NCBI GenBank assembly: GCA_026214975.1
Contig: JAOBSW010000663.1
Span: 1-64,000, forward strand
DNA: 64,000 nucleotides
Direction of reading: 5' to 3'
From: Gentiana macrophylla
Taxonomy: Eukaryota; Streptophyta; Magnoliopsida; Gentianales; Gentianaceae
Position numbers and translations under genes: made by a program. Numbering within the stretch: the first letter of the stretch is position 1; each line of letters begins with the position of its first letter. Shown here piece by piece: positions 44,254 through 55,771 of this stretch. The notes below the pieces were generated by a model. That model had not been told where the DNA came from. It worked only from the letters and a program-made list of their open reading frames with translations, and ran no database searches.

Positions 44254-44600
44254 CTAACCCAGTCTCATATGCCACAGCTTGCAGTCAGTTGTTACTGGTG
44301 AACTTCTGATGATGCAACATCAGCAGAACCTGATACAGTAGACCATTACAGAATATACAATGTCCCTGTCTAATACCCTTCAGAACCACAAATGAATCCT
44401 AGTAGACATTCACCACACCACAATCACCTCTAAATCTGAACCATTTTTGTCTAAAAGACTAAGAGAAATTAAGTTCTTGGCCATCTGTGGAACATGCCTA
44501 ACCTCATTCAATGTGCAGAACCTGCCATCGTGTGTCCTCAGCTAAATTGAGCTGATCCTAACTATTTTGCAGACCTTGTTGTTAGCCATAGCAATATGGC
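44254..44600 (-). pseudogene. M protease-integrase junction, degraded
   Basis: Pol sequence with stops between protease and the integrase zinc-binding part; LRLGHM-like histidine text lies near 44260. No single frame. Confidence 0.45.
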
Positions 44601-44892
44601 CTCCCTCTACCTACTCATAGGTTGTGAACCACTCCATGTGTGGACGCACATAATAGGATGCTCTAGTGTCCAGAATCCACACATCCTTGTGTCCTGCTGA
44701 TTTTGAAACTGCCAAAGCCATGTCTTCTTCATAGTTGGTGTTTTGTTCTGCCAAAGCAACAATACCATACTGACTATTCCTGCTCCTTGCAGTAGTTACA
44801 GACATCCTTAGCCATAGGACCCTTGGAACCACCCTTCTTGGATTTCTTCTTTTTAGGATTCCCGATCCTCTGCTGCTGTCACTGGCCACCAA
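44601..44892 (-). pseudogene. M protease
   Basis: Minus strand: GHKDVWILDTRASYYVRPHM. Copia protease normally has DSGAS/DTGAS; here the glycine is arginine. The upstream part is a basic gag-like stretch (SGILKRRNPRRVVPRV). Confidence 0.75.
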
Positions 44893-45590
44893 CCAACAAC
44901 CTGACTGTCTGTAACTGTCCCGACATCCTTGTGTCTCAACTCTGTGGCATGGAGGGATGTTCTCAAATCCTCCAAAGATACAGCGTCATTCCCAACAATA
45001 AAGGACTGCACAAAGTTCTCATATGATGCATGCAATTATACTAACAGGATCATTGCTGCATTCTCATCTTCAATCTTCCCATCAATATTCCTTAAATCCA
45101 TCCATAATGTGTTCACCTGACCAAGATAATCCCTCAACTGAGTACGCTCATGCATCCTAAGACTAAACAAACCTTCCTTCAGTAGAAACTTGTTGGTTAA
45201 TGACTTCGTCATATAAAGACTTTCTAGATTTCACCACAACTTGGCTGAGGTGTCCTCTTCAAAGAACCCCCGTGATAATATCATCCGATAAGCACATCAT
45301 AATGGTTGAGTGTGCTTTCTCCTCCGCATCGGTCATCAAAGTAGCTTCTTCCTTTTGTTGACTTTAACAAGAGACCCCAAAGTCTATGTTGTTTCAGCAA
45401 AGCACGCATCTTGTTCTGCCATAAACTGAAACTGAATCTTCTTGTAAACTTGTCGATTTTGATGTTTAAAGCAGACATATTTCTCATCAGAAAATCTTGC
45501 ATTGATCCCAAAACCTAGCATCAATTATGACCCTGGTTCCAATCAACCGAGCTGTGAACAGATTACTGATTTCTTAATAAACCTGGCGCT
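44893..45590 (-). pseudogene. M gag
   Basis: The minus strand starts near 45511 with MGSMQDFLMRNMSALNIKID, then RFSFSLWQNKMRALLKQHRL, typical of copia gag (the LWQ-KM-ALL pattern). The rest to 44893 is broken by frameshifts. A primer-binding site lies directly upstream. Confidence 0.75.
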
Positions 45591-45602
45591 CTTCTACCAG
45601 TT

Positions 45603-46132
45603 TGTTATAACGGATCGTTCATGAATTCATGGCGATTGTGAGTAAAGAACATATATTTAAACAGAACAACAAGTGTAGAAACAAGAAGAACACAAATTGA
45701 ACGTGGCTTTCGACATTGTGATGACTACTCCACGGACAAACGAGGATATTTTATGAATCCCAGAAGGTTACACAGATTGCCACACACTTCACACACAGAT
45801 ATATTACAATTACAATGATATTTATTGGCCTAAGGAATCAAACTCTAACCGACTTAACAGCCAAACCAGATAATGACTGAAATACCCCAGAAGTAACCTA
45901 CACCAAACAGGAAAACCCATGCAGACGTGTTCCCCAAGTAATGTTGATTATCAGCAAACTCAACACCCGCAGATTCAGTAGTTGATCAACTATGTTTCCT
46001 CCTTCAGCTGAACACTAGACTCAACAGCCCCATTTGCCTCGCTGACCGAAAATAGGCTTCCTCACAGACTCAACTCAGCATTGTGCTCCGCTGACCAACA
46101 GACTCAATATGAATAGTTTAGTTACCATTACA
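45603..46132 (-). mobile_element. M 5' LTR
   Basis: On the minus strand it starts TGTAATGGTAACTAAAC and ends CCGTTATAACA. TGGTAGAAGAGC follows at 45599-45588 as the primer-binding site. Confidence 0.8.
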
Positions 46133-46914
46133 GCATCCACTGAATGAAAAAAAACCCACATGTGTCAACGACTCAAAACTATCCAAGTACTATCTAAGCA
46201 ACCCAAAGAGCTGAAAAGCAATTGTTTCAACATGTGGACACAACCCTTAAAATTGGATATAAAGGATAGCTGAAATGAAACGCCCTATAGTCTTGGCATC
46301 GGAGACGAATTGAAAAACTGTCACTAGACTGACCAATATTGGAGACAGAGATTGAAGAACTCGAGAATCATAGAAAAAAAACTGCTAAATTCATTTCTTT
46401 ATCATTCTCCTCATCATAAGGATTCGATTATTGTTACTTATCTGTGATTTGGATGGAGAATGAATCAACAATTTGTTAGAAATATTACACAAAATGAAAA
46501 ATGAATATAAGGTATGTGAAACAATGTGAGAAAGTGACTGGATATGTGATTTCAAATTCACAAAATTTGAGGCGGCCGCTGCAATGGTGACTCAAAGTTT
46601 TAAAATTTACAAAAGACCCTTATTTTACTTCTTTTTTTTATAAATATTTTAAGTTTTGGGTTATTGCATTCTCCGCTCATTAAGAGGAGTTTCTGTAATA
46701 TAAAAAAAAATTCAAGAACTATACGCAACGAAAAATACTAAAATTAATTTCATTAACATGAGATCTGACTCTGGTGAACAATAAAATACTAAAAGAGTAA
46801 GATACAAACCATCACCAAAAGATTTAAAAGAACGATGCTTTATGTTCCGACAATCACTAAATTGGAGGTTGACACCAACAAATAATTACAAAGTCATTAA
46901 TGAAAGGTTGATAG
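46133..46914. other. Unassigned intergenic sequence
   Basis: No ORF, RNA gene or element terminus can be supported. AT-rich, with GGCGGCCGC at 46572. Confidence 0.45.
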
Positions 46915-47640
46915 GTAGCATTCATTCTTGTGACACCATATAATATCTTTCTTGATTAGAATTGTAATAAATCTTGATCTTAATCTTAAGAATTGTAGAA
47001 TGATACTATAGTTGTAAACACCAAACACTTTCATTTATGAGATTCACTTAGACCAAAGCGACACTATCATTTAGTACTTGACCGCACATCCTCATGGGAT
47101 ATGACTTTGGTCATCAATCCTCGCCCACAATGACCGGTGCACTTGTCATATCTTGTTAGACGTTTGTAAAGGCCGACCCATGCAAATAAGTGGCCGATTT
47201 GTGATAACTTGAGTGTATGTTACCTAAATCAAAATCCTATTTTTTACGCACACACAAATCACTTTGAGATTTATGTACATTTCGTTAAAAATCAAGTGTT
47301 GGCCTAACAACTACAAGTACTTATCTATGTTCTCTCATGCAAATAAGTGGTGATTGTTTCTATAAACCGCTTTCCTCATTCAAGTTCTTCCCATGTCAGT
47401 AGCAAACACAATGTGAAAGTTTTCCCATTTTGTTTGAGGAGGTTGTTAAGGAAAATACACGTAAGGAAGCTAAGAAGCAAGTAATTGGGTTAGGTGAGCT
47501 CTTATCGTAATAAGTAGATCGACTAATATTGTTGATGTAATCGTGTACTAGGTAGGTGGATTGTACCAACTTTTTATGGACTCTACTTTTGATCATGTAT
47601 TTGGCTTAAAAGTTGAGCAAAACGTATGAATTTATGAAAT

Positions 47641-48107
47641 TGTTGGGTGCCTTGGTCTCATGCGTTTGGATCTGTTGAGTAAAGTCGAATATGTTGCTAC
47701 ACATTGTATGCATCTCGAATATACTCTCGGTGAGAAATATAAGCGATGTTCTTAGGCGAGGTATGGTGATCACGTCTAAATATGGTAATCACGCCTGGTC
47801 TCACTTACTCGCCTCAACCAAGCCGGCCGGGAATCTCATTCGATCCGGGAGGTTCTCATCTAAAGTTATGTCTCGCTTGACGTTATATTTAGTCTCGCTA
47901 GGTTTTTATGAGTACTATAAATAATCATCTTTTGTAACCTAGTTAGTAGTTAAATCTTGTAACTTTCCGGTGTTACTAAAATTCCTCGCTCGTCCGCGGC
48001 ACGTAGTCAACACAGTGTCAACAAACCACGTTAATTCCGCGCTCTTGTTTTCCCATTGGTTGATTCTTTAGTTTCAGTTTCTTTCTCATAATCCCTCTTA
48101 ATTAACA
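47641..48107 (+). mobile_element. Short solo LTR P
   Basis: A 467-bp LTR starting TGTTGGGTGCC and ending TTAATTAACA, with a perfect 5-bp TSD, GAAAT (47636-47640 and 48108-48112). TATA box ACTATAAATAATC near 47918. The paralogous site in copy 1 (about 34395) lacks it, so it inserted after the duplication. Lineage not assigned. Confidence 0.85.
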
Positions 48108-48343
48108 GAAATATACATTTTCAGGAGAAGAGTTATATTGTACGGCAGTTATTATTGAAGTTGAATTATTCAAGTAGAAGAATCTTAATCCATAAAACGA
48201 CATGCAAATGATATAAATGGTTTGTTTGGATTAACCTAAAGGAAAATAATAAAAAAAAGAAAGATACGCACTGTGTTTGCCGGTCAGCCGATCAATAAAT
48301 CCTTGTTCACTAGAAACAACATATGTACTTACAAAAAAAAGAG

Positions 48344-48726
48344 TGGAAAATTAGGGATAAGGACACAATCTGAAATATTTTTAAGCCGATATGACAACTA
48401 CATATTTTTATATAGAGAAGAAGACAACTGCATAATTTTATAATGGTAAGACAAACGGTGAAATCCCAAAATCAAATGATCTCTCTAAGGTGAATCCCGA
48501 AATCAATGAATTTCGATAAATAATCCCGAAAATTAGTGAATTTTAACGATGAATTTTGAAAATTAGTGAATTTCGACAGTGAATTTCGTCGGTGAATTTA
48601 AATAAATGAATTTGAACACAAGTGAATTTCGATAAATGAATAAATAGTTTTGTCTTTACAAAAGTTTCAAAAACTGCCCTTCTACTCAATTGATGAAATA
48701 TTTCTGTCCTTCTCCCTCATTCCCCC
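48344..48726 (+). mobile_element. Mutator-like MITE, copy 2
   Basis: A 383-bp member of the family at 35530 and 59381, starting TGGAAAATTAGGGATAAGGA and ending CTCCCTCATTCCCCC. Target copies AAAAAAGAG and AAAAAAGAA match in eight of nine. Absent from duplicate copy 1. It lies about 160 bp upstream of the GRAS start codon and could have changed its expression (inference). Confidence 0.85.
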
Positions 48727-48888
48727 AAAAAAGAAAGTGCTTTTTTAAGTTGAGTTGTATTAATTTACAAGTTTGCCGGAGTCCGAAAAATTTCTGTTTC
48801 TATATCTAGGCATTGTCAACTTACATAGAACTTAAACCATTTAAAAATAAACTTAATCTGATTTTCAACAAGAAATCGATCAGAAGAC

Positions 48889-51746
48889 ATGGACGTTGCA
48901 GGCTCTGAGAGCCAATCAACGATTCCGACATCCTTAGGACTTCTGAATGTATATGGTTCAAAAACGAAGCGTTTGAATCCGAAAAACATCATTCAGCAGG
49001 GCTCAGAAACCGAAAGAAACAATAATACTAGAAGTCAAGCTATATCCAAATTATCAGCATATGCTACCATGAAGTTAGGAAGAGAGAGATTGGTTAAATT
49101 GAATTCCAAGAAAGCCGACATTTTCTCCGTTTTATCAGGTAAAAAAGGACCCGATTCGAATCTGTTATCAGGAGATAACGATGAAACGGAGCTTGGACTT
49201 TTGCTTCAAGCAGCAGCCCAATTGGTAGCTGACAAAGATTTGTATCAGCAAGAATGTTGCTAAACAAATGTGAAGCTTCTGTATCCAAAAATGGCGGTAG
49301 TCCGGCACAAAGAATTGTGTATTATTTTGCTAAAGCACTTCAAGAAAGGATTAATGGAGAATGGGGCCTGGTTTCACAAGATAGTATTCCCACAAAAGAA
49401 AGGATCCCATTGATGTGTTATCAAGTTTAATCAGTCTACAACCTTCAATGATGGAATGCCAACAAGATCTTCCGGGGTTCGTTATCAGTCAATTCACATC
49501 AATCCAGTCCCTTTTGGATCACGTTGCATCGGCTGCAAGGGTTCGTATCATTGATTTATCTATAAACAACGGTTCACATTGGATCATATTGATGCACGCT
49601 CTGAAAGCCCGTGGTTTGTACACACCGCTCAAACTTCTAAAGATAACCGCCGTTGGAACCTCCAAGAACATCATGGACGCGACAGGTAATTACCAAACGA
49701 GAAAAGAATTCTTTGATGATAGTTAACTATATATGGGAATTAACTTGAAATCAAGGACACAAAGAACTTCATTTCCTACCAAATTTTCAGCATGGACAAT
49801 ATTAGTATGTGTTAAACTCATTACATGAAAAATATGCAGAGTAACATCTACACGATAAACTATCCTAGCATACTTTAATAATTTGACATAATTAGTAAAA
49901 GATCCGTGGCTCCTGAGTTTAGTATATACGCCCCTGCACCACTGGGTCCAGTAGCGCTTAAATAGTCATAAATGATACGGCGTCAATCTGCTTAGACCGT
50001 CGCCCCCGCTTAGTCTAAAAGGGCTAACCCGAATTGACAAGTCCTTTATGTCTCACACTTATATGGGATGAGCAGGTTTACAGACGTGAGACTTTACAGA
50101 GTATCTAAAACATAAAACCAGAAGACATACATGTATAGTGTGTCTTCACTTTGCTCATCTTGCTCGAAGTTGGTAGCAAATACAATTGCTTAATTCACCA
50201 TATGCTTGTCATTTGCATTTGATCATTCAAGAAATTTGAGCTACATCTGAATCAAGATTCTATGTTTTAGGATTAACGTCTACCATATTAACTATGCTTC
50301 TTAGGTTAAAACCAGGTGGATATTGTTAAAGATCAAGCGCTTACCGTTGTACTAAAACCAATTGGTGTCAGTAAAGGCGCTACTTTATTTCTTTTACATT
50401 AAGAGTGTGGGCAATCTGTCCCAATAGATATCCATGCTTCCTATAGCATTTATCATCAGTATGACCATTATAACAACAAAAAGTACAATGCAAAGTTATT
50501 TTGAAATTAACTGCATTGTTAGCTACAGCAAAAAAAATTGAGGCGAATGCATATTATGCCTTAATGCAGAACATGGTAGTTGTATCTTCTTACACCAGAA
50601 CATGGTTGCCCAGAAGATGCATTCGAACTTGCGTTGCCATTTAATATTGTTGGACTAGAATTGAAAATACAGTCAGAATGACAAAGAATCACTGCACAAG
50701 CTATGATACCACAAAGAATTTACAGAAACAACAACTTCTTGAAGCCAAGAACTTTATAAAATAGTGCTGCAAAAACATAGTAGATGAACTAAATTAAAAT
50801 TTGCAAATAGAGAATGGAACTCTTTCACTATGAATGAACTTTACAGAGTACAAAATAGCTTCTTTTCTTTTCTTTTTTTTTGAGTGGACAAAATATCTTC
50901 TAAAAAGATAGAAAAAATCCAGAAACCTAACAATATTTGTCTCCGTATTTGGGAATCGAATACGTACTAGTGATACATGCATTTCCAAATGAGAATCGGA
51001 GTTCGAATATCATCCAGCCCCGTCTCTTTTTTTTTTTTTTTTTTTTCTTCCCAAAAAATTTAGAAATGTTACTTACATAATTTGACTCTACTGACGCACT
51101 TTGACATTGCCCAGGTGAAAGATTGACCTCGGTTGCTCGTGCCATGAATCTGCCATTCTATTTCAATATGGTTCTGTCGGAATTAAAAGATATCAAGGAA
51201 AAAATGTTCGAATTTGAAGAAGATGAGGTGGTGGCCATCTCTTCATCCGTTTCTCTTTGGAGCGTTCTTCAATATCCAAGCCATTTGGAATCCCTTTTGC
51301 AAGTCTTGAAAAAGCTCAACCCATGTGTACTAGTTCTCAATGAAATTGAAGCAAGCTTAAATTCACCGGTTTTCTTAGACAGATTTACAGAAGCCCTCTT
51401 CTATTTCGCCGCAACATTCGACTCTCTTTACGTTACCCTTCAGAATCATCCCTTCAGAAAGCTGTGTGAAGAAATTTTCCTAAACGATATGCTTAGTAAC
51501 ATTATCATAGCTGAAGGTCAAGACAGGTCTCAGAGGCAAGAGAAAGTGAAGGAATGGAAGGAAATATTTGCTAAGTTTGGTATTGTGGAAACCGATCTTA
51601 GCACAGCAGCATTATCTCAAGCAAGTTTGCTGCATAAGAATTATGCTTATGAGAGTTATTTGACTCTAGAAATGGATGGGAAGTGTTTGATTATAGGATG
51701 GGAAGGCACCCCATTGCAGTTTGTTTCGGCTTGGAAATTTCTTTAA
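48889..51746 (+). pseudogene. GRAS-family transcription factor, frameshifted
   Basis: GRAS proteins are plant nuclear regulators (DELLA, SCARECROW-like and others). Exon 1 (48889-49685) starts MDVAGSESQSTIPTSLGLLN and enters the first leucine-rich region (ETELGLLLQAAAQLVADKD, then LLNKCEASVSKNGGSPAQRI and VYYFAKALQERI). The VHIID-type motif reads VRIIDLSINNGSHWI. Exon 2 (51115-51746) holds LTSVARAMNLPFYFNMV, the PFYRE region (LFYFAATFDSLYVTL; NIIIAEGQDRSQRQEKVKEW) and the SAW end LIIGWEGTPLQFVSAWKFL. Two frame changes near 49250 and 49411, each equal to loss of one base, break exon 1. Otherwise about 476 codons, a normal GRAS length. Subfamily not certain. It could be a young pseudogene or an assembly with indel errors. 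Confidence 0.85.
49686..51114 (+). other. Intron of the GRAS gene
   Basis: The donor G|GTAATT at 49685/49686 and acceptor CCCAG|GTG at 51114/51115 join the codon GGT and continue the GRAS frame exactly between the VHIID region and the second leucine-rich repeat. Length 1,429 bp, AT-rich, with long T-runs near 51030 and TE-like text around 49900-50100. Most GRAS genes lack introns, so it may be lineage-specific. Splicing is inferred from the frame only. Confidence 0.75.
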
Positions 51747-52035
51747 GGTTCAAGAACTAATTAGGCATTTCAAAGACATCGAGCGCATACAGCCGAGTTT
51801 ATGTTCAAGCTTTGTTTGTTTAGGCCACGAGGTTGTTTGTGATCATTCGTTTCATAAACGAACAAAAAAAATTGTTCAATTTTGGTTCGTTGGTTTAATG
51901 AAGTTGTTTACGATCGTTTAGGAAATGTATCTATAATCTTGCTTGCTTGGCTCATCGCCTAATTTAAAAACGATCACAAAACGAGGCAGCCAAACATGAG
52001 TTTATTAGTGGCGAACTTTGTTTGTTTAACAAGAA
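51747..52035 (+). other. 3' flank of the GRAS pseudogene
   Basis: No polyadenylation signal stands out. The ORF at 51721-51921 is an out-of-frame extension. Repetitive strings with GATCGTTTA and CATTCGTTT occur near 51840-51920. Confidence 0.4.
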
Positions 52036-52208
52036 TGAGTAGTTTTGGAAATTATGTTTTGTATATTGACAATTATAGAATATTACACAAAATATATACT
52101 AGACTACTGAATGTGACTAAGCCACTAATTTAGCCTAATTATACGCTGAATATATCTTTGAATTAATTACAATGAATATGACATAAATACACAATATATA
52201 CTCTAATA
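52036..52208 (-). mobile_element. Q 3' LTR
   Basis: TGAGTAGTTTTGG at the plus-strand left edge to CTCTAATA. It matches the 5' LTR with few differences, mainly between 52105 and 52165. Confidence 0.85.
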
Positions 52209-52800
52209 CCACCCCTCAAGTTGGGACGGAGGAGACCCAACTTGCTACTACTGATGAGTAAAAGCCAAGCGAGGAGAAACTTGGTGAGGCAATCAAAGAA
52301 GTTGATCTTTAGCACTCGATATGAGCAACACGCAATGAGCCACGCTGCACGATCACGAATAAAATGGTAGTATATAGCAACGTGCTTCATCCTGGAGTGA
52401 AAACAGGATTATGATGTAAGCGTGTGGTGCCCAAGTTGTCCTGATAGATAACCGAGTGTGGCAATAGAAACCCAAGGTCACGAAGAAGAACGTAACCCAA
52501 AGTAGCTGGCAGCAGTAGAAGCCTGCACCGGTACTCGGCCAGTAGAGGATCGAGCAATGGTGGGATCGCTTCGAGCTCAAGAGATGGCATTTTCGCCAAG
52601 GTATACAACATAGGCCCCAAGTAGAAGCATAATCATCCTTGCACCACCCTACCGTGCATCGGGAAAGGCATGAAGAACCGGTGGGAATCACGGTAGAAGT
52701 CAAGGCCTAGATCCACTTGTCCCTCACTAAATAGCGAAGCATGCGTTTGGCATGATTTCAATGTACATCTGTGGGAGTATGCATAAACCGAGACAATTTG
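52209..52800 (-). pseudogene. Q RNase H remnant
   Basis: Minus strand: YQDNLGTTRLHHNPVF, MKHVAIYYHFIRDRAAW, and KLGLLRPNLRGGIRVY at the very end beside the purine tract. Several frames; the STAEAEY region is degraded near 52560. Confidence 0.8.
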
Positions 52801-54177
52801 TTAACAAAGAAAGGCTAGATCAGACGAGTGAAGAGCAAACATCGCAAACCGCCAATAACCATACGATACTCGGTGAAAGCGCCATCCAGAGGGTACCAGA
52901 TTTGGCAAGAAGGTCGAGAGATCGGCGAGCATCGGTGTAGTAACAGGATTAGCCTGATCCATATGCAGACGAGTAAGAAGCTCAGTAGCATATCGCTTCT
53001 GAGATAACACACAACCGTGATCATTGTGTAAAATCTCAATACCCAGAAAATAGGATAGAGAACCAAGATCCTTGAGCGCAAATCGACGACCCAAAAGAGA
53101 GATAAACTGCTCAAGTGCCTGAGTATCATTACCCGTAATGATGATGTCATCCACATATACCAACAGGTAAATAACAATAGTACCAGTATTGTAGATAAAT
53201 AGCGACGAGTCAGCATCAGCATTCCTAAAATCACTGGTGATGAGAAACCCTTTAAGTTCCTCATACCAAGCCCGAGGGGCCTGTTTCAACCCATAGATAG
53301 CCTTACGCAACTTACACACATGATTAGGAAGCTCAGTACTGACAAAACCAGAGGGTTGGGCTAAATACACATCCTCAGATAAGTGCCCCTGTAAAAACGC
53401 ATTGTTAATATCTAGCTGTCGTAATGACCACCCCTGTGAAAGAGCTAGGGTAAGAACAACGCGTACTGTGGTGGGTTTGACCACAGGACTGAAAGTCTCA
53501 GAAAAGTCAATGCCAGGACGCTGAGTAAACCCCTTAGCCACAAGACGGGCTTTGTGGCGATCAATAGAACCATCTGGATGACGTTTGAGACGAAAAATCC
53601 ACTTAGACTTGATGACATTCTGGTTAGGGTGGCAGGGAACAAGAGACCATGTCTCATTGCGAAGGAGAGCATCATATTCCTCTTGCATGGCAGCCCTCCA
53701 CTTAGGATTTTTGAGGGCTTGAGTAATGTTGGTAGGTTCGGAGTCAGAAGAGGCAGAGAGGCGCGAGTGAAGGTTGAGTTTCTGGATGGGCTTATGGATA
53801 TTATTGCGGGCCCGAGTACGCATAGGATGAGTGGAGTGAGAGGATGAAGAGGGTGGTGGAGATGGGGGTGGGGGAGGTGGTGGAGGTGATGGAGGTGGTG
53901 AAGTTGATGGATGATGTGAAGGAGGCGGGGGAAGCCAATCAGAGATAGAAGCTAAGGTGGTGGTGGAGAGGGTGGGGTCCGAGAGAGTTGGAGAAGCAAA
54001 GGGAAAAACAGATTCGACAAAGTTGACATGACGAGAGACATAAAGCCTGGATTCCTCGATGTTATAGCAGTAGTAGGCATGTTGACTTTGGGCATAACCA
54101 AGAAAGACGCAAGGTTTAGAACGAGGATCAAGTTTATGGGCGGTGTAGGGCGTAACCGAGGGGATAACATATAGCAA
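52801..54177 (-). CDS. Q integrase C-terminus and reverse transcriptase, long ORF
   Basis: The longest ORF of the window, 458 codons. Residues 1-60 are the integrase C-terminal part (HKLDPRSKPCVFLGYAQSQH, then SRHVNFVESVFPF). A proline/serine linker with a run of prolines spans about 70-125. RT follows: WRAAMQEEYDALLRNETWSL, KSKWIFRLKRHPDGSIDRHK, LVAKGFTQRPGIDFSETFSP, QLDINNAFLQG (catalytic aspartate), [23 protein letters not shown] (catalytic YVDD) and LKDLGSLSYFLGIEI. It lacks its own start because it is part of a polyprotein; the end at 52801 is a frameshift before RNase H. All RT catalytic residues are intact. Confidence 0.9.
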   Translation of the reverse strand: MLYVIPSVTPYTAHKLDPRSKPCVFLGYAQSQHAYYCYNIEESRLYVSRHVNFVESVFPFASPTLSDPTLSTTTLASISDWLPPPPSHHPSTSPPPSPPPPPPPPSPPPSSSSHSTHPMRTRARNNIHKPIQKLNLHSRLSASSDSEPTNITQALKNPKWRAAMQEEYDALLRNETWSLVPCHPNQNVIKSKWIFRLKRHPDGSIDRHKARLVAKGFTQRPGIDFSETFSPVVKPTTVRVVLTLALSQGWSLRQLDINNAFLQGHLSEDVYLAQPSGFVSTELPNHVCKLRKAIYGLKQAPRAWYEELKGFLITSDFRNADADSSLFIYNTGTIVIYLLVYVDDIIITGNDTQALEQFISLLGRRFALKDLGSLSYFLGIEILHNDHGCVLSQKRYATELLTRLHMDQANPVTTPMLADLSTFLPNLVPSGWRFHRVSYGYWRFAMFALHSSDLAFLC

Positions 54178-55182
54178 CCAAAGACACGGAGTTTGTGATA
54201 GTTAGGTGGTTTTTGAAGAGAGATAGGTAGGGAGAGCGCATTTGAAGAGTGGGAGTGGGCATACGGTTGATGAGATAGGCAGCCGTAGAGAATGCAAAGG
54301 GCCGAGAAGAGGAGGAATAGATGCATGATTAAGTAAGGCGAGGCCGGTTTCTACAATATGCATATTACGACGTTACGAGATGCCATTATGTTCCGGAGTA
54401 TATACGGGGTTGTGAAAACGAAATACCATTAATTGAAAGATATTCACGAAGGGATATAAATTCTCCACCATTATCTGAATAGAGGACTTTAATTGGTTGT
54501 TCAAAATATTTTTCAACAATAGCGCGGAATTGAATAAACGTGGAGTGAACCTCAGATTTACGTGTTAACGGATAAATCCAAATATAACGCGTATAGTGAT
54601 CAACAAAAATGACAAAGTATTTAAAACCATCAATTGACTGAATTGGTGATGTCCACACATCACTAAAAATTATCTCAAGGGGACGAGTAGAACGCAAAGT
54701 AGATTCACCAAAGGGTGTTTGTGACTCTTATTTGTTAAACATCTTTGAACAATGCGTAAAAAGAAGAGTTCGAGGATCAGTAAATTGTAAGACTTAATAA
54801 TTGAAGATAAAATAGGATGAGCCGGATGACCCAACCGATGATGCCAATCTTGAGAGGAGGCTTTATTAGTAGCAAACACAACGGAGGAGGATCTGGGCCA
54901 CTGTGTATGAGACCATTTCTAACCGGACCACGTAGGATAATTTGGTTCTTCGAATGTCCTTCACAACAAATTCGAAGGTAAGAACTCAATAGACAAATTG
55001 TGAGCTTTGCAAAGTTGAGAAATGGAGAGTAAATTATGAGACATGCTGGGGACACAGAGGACATTACGTAAAGTAAGTGGATTGATCGGGGTAATGGGAA
55101 GTAAAGAACTGCCAGTATGAGTAATTGATAAACCCTTACCATCACCAACCAGAATGTCATCGATTATGCGAGCACGGAGCAT
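54178..55182 (-). pseudogene. Q integrase
   Basis: Minus strand: DWHHRLGHPAHPILSSII (zinc-binding histidines, about 54840), IIFSDVWTSPIQSIDGFKYF (first catalytic aspartate) and VLYSDNGGEFISLREYL (second aspartate, about 54450). The glutamate region is lost at a break near 54380. Frameshifts near 54700 and 54330. Confidence 0.85.
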
Positions 55183-55771
55183 GCAGAGATAAATTCTGAA
55201 GATCAGAAGTCACATGGTGTGAAGCGCCACTGTCAAGTAGCCAATTTGGTGAATTTGACTCAAACTGAGCCGAGTCATTAGGAGGAGCAGCAACATTAGC
55301 CTGAGGACGAGTCTGTCTTTGAACCTGAAATTGATCACACCAAGGAGCAGCATGACCATATTGATAACACAATTGACACTTACCCTGATACCCACGTGAA
55401 GTATTGTTCGAATTATTGAAATTCGAGCCGTGAGTCTGACTCGAATTATTATTATAATTCTGATTATTATTGGAGCCCCTGTTTTGAGATGAGGGCCGGC
55501 CTCCTTGCTGGGAGTTGGGCCTGGCATTATGGGCCTGTTGATAGGGCCGGCCTCCTGCTTTATTCTTGAGTGGAATTAAAAGACGGTAGGCTTGAGTCGA
55601 ATTACCCCTGTAATTCGGAGAGTGACCGGATTTCGCCTTTGCTGAAGTCTCAGAGGCGCAAGAGCCGTGGGAGCAAACCGACAGGAGGAGCCGCCGCCGG
55701 AAGAGGGGTTTGATGCAGCGAGCCGTGAAGCTCCTCAAAAGAGATAACATCATCTCGAGCTTGAATGGCAC
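55183..55771 (-). pseudogene. Q nucleocapsid and protease
   Basis: Minus strand: an N/Q/S/G-rich stretch, the zinc knuckle CQLCYQYGHAAPWC (CX2CX4HX4C), then the protease motif NWLLDSGASHHVTSD with an intact DSG active site. Confidence 0.85.

Larger units (their letters stand above)
36615..46132 (-). mobile_element. Copia element M, minus strand, with two nested insertions
   Basis: LTRs are 36615-37816 (3' LTR, 537 bp after removing a MITE) and 45603-46132 (5' LTR, 530 bp). Flanks GCATA/GCATC match in four of five bases. The primer-binding site (minus strand) TGGTAGAAGAGC lies just inside the 5' LTR. Order on the minus strand: gag, protease, integrase, RT (split by element N), RNase H. All frames are broken. 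A second member of this family lies on the plus strand at 63151-64000. Confidence 0.85.
46915..48888 (+). repeat. Duplicated GRAS upstream region, copy 2
   Basis: The upstream region of the GRAS pseudogene; copy 1 is at 33658-34815. Two later insertions make it longer: solo LTR P (47641-48107) and MITE copy 2 (48344-48726). The last 160 bases before ATG 48889 contain a TATA-like TCTATATCTAGG near 48801, shared with copy 1 at about 34697. No other promoter element is convincing. ORFs at 47396-47924 are not genes. Confidence 0.75.

Noticed and set aside
53554..53847. Plus-strand 97-codon ORF
   Set aside because: It is the antisense shadow of the Q reverse transcriptase and linker.
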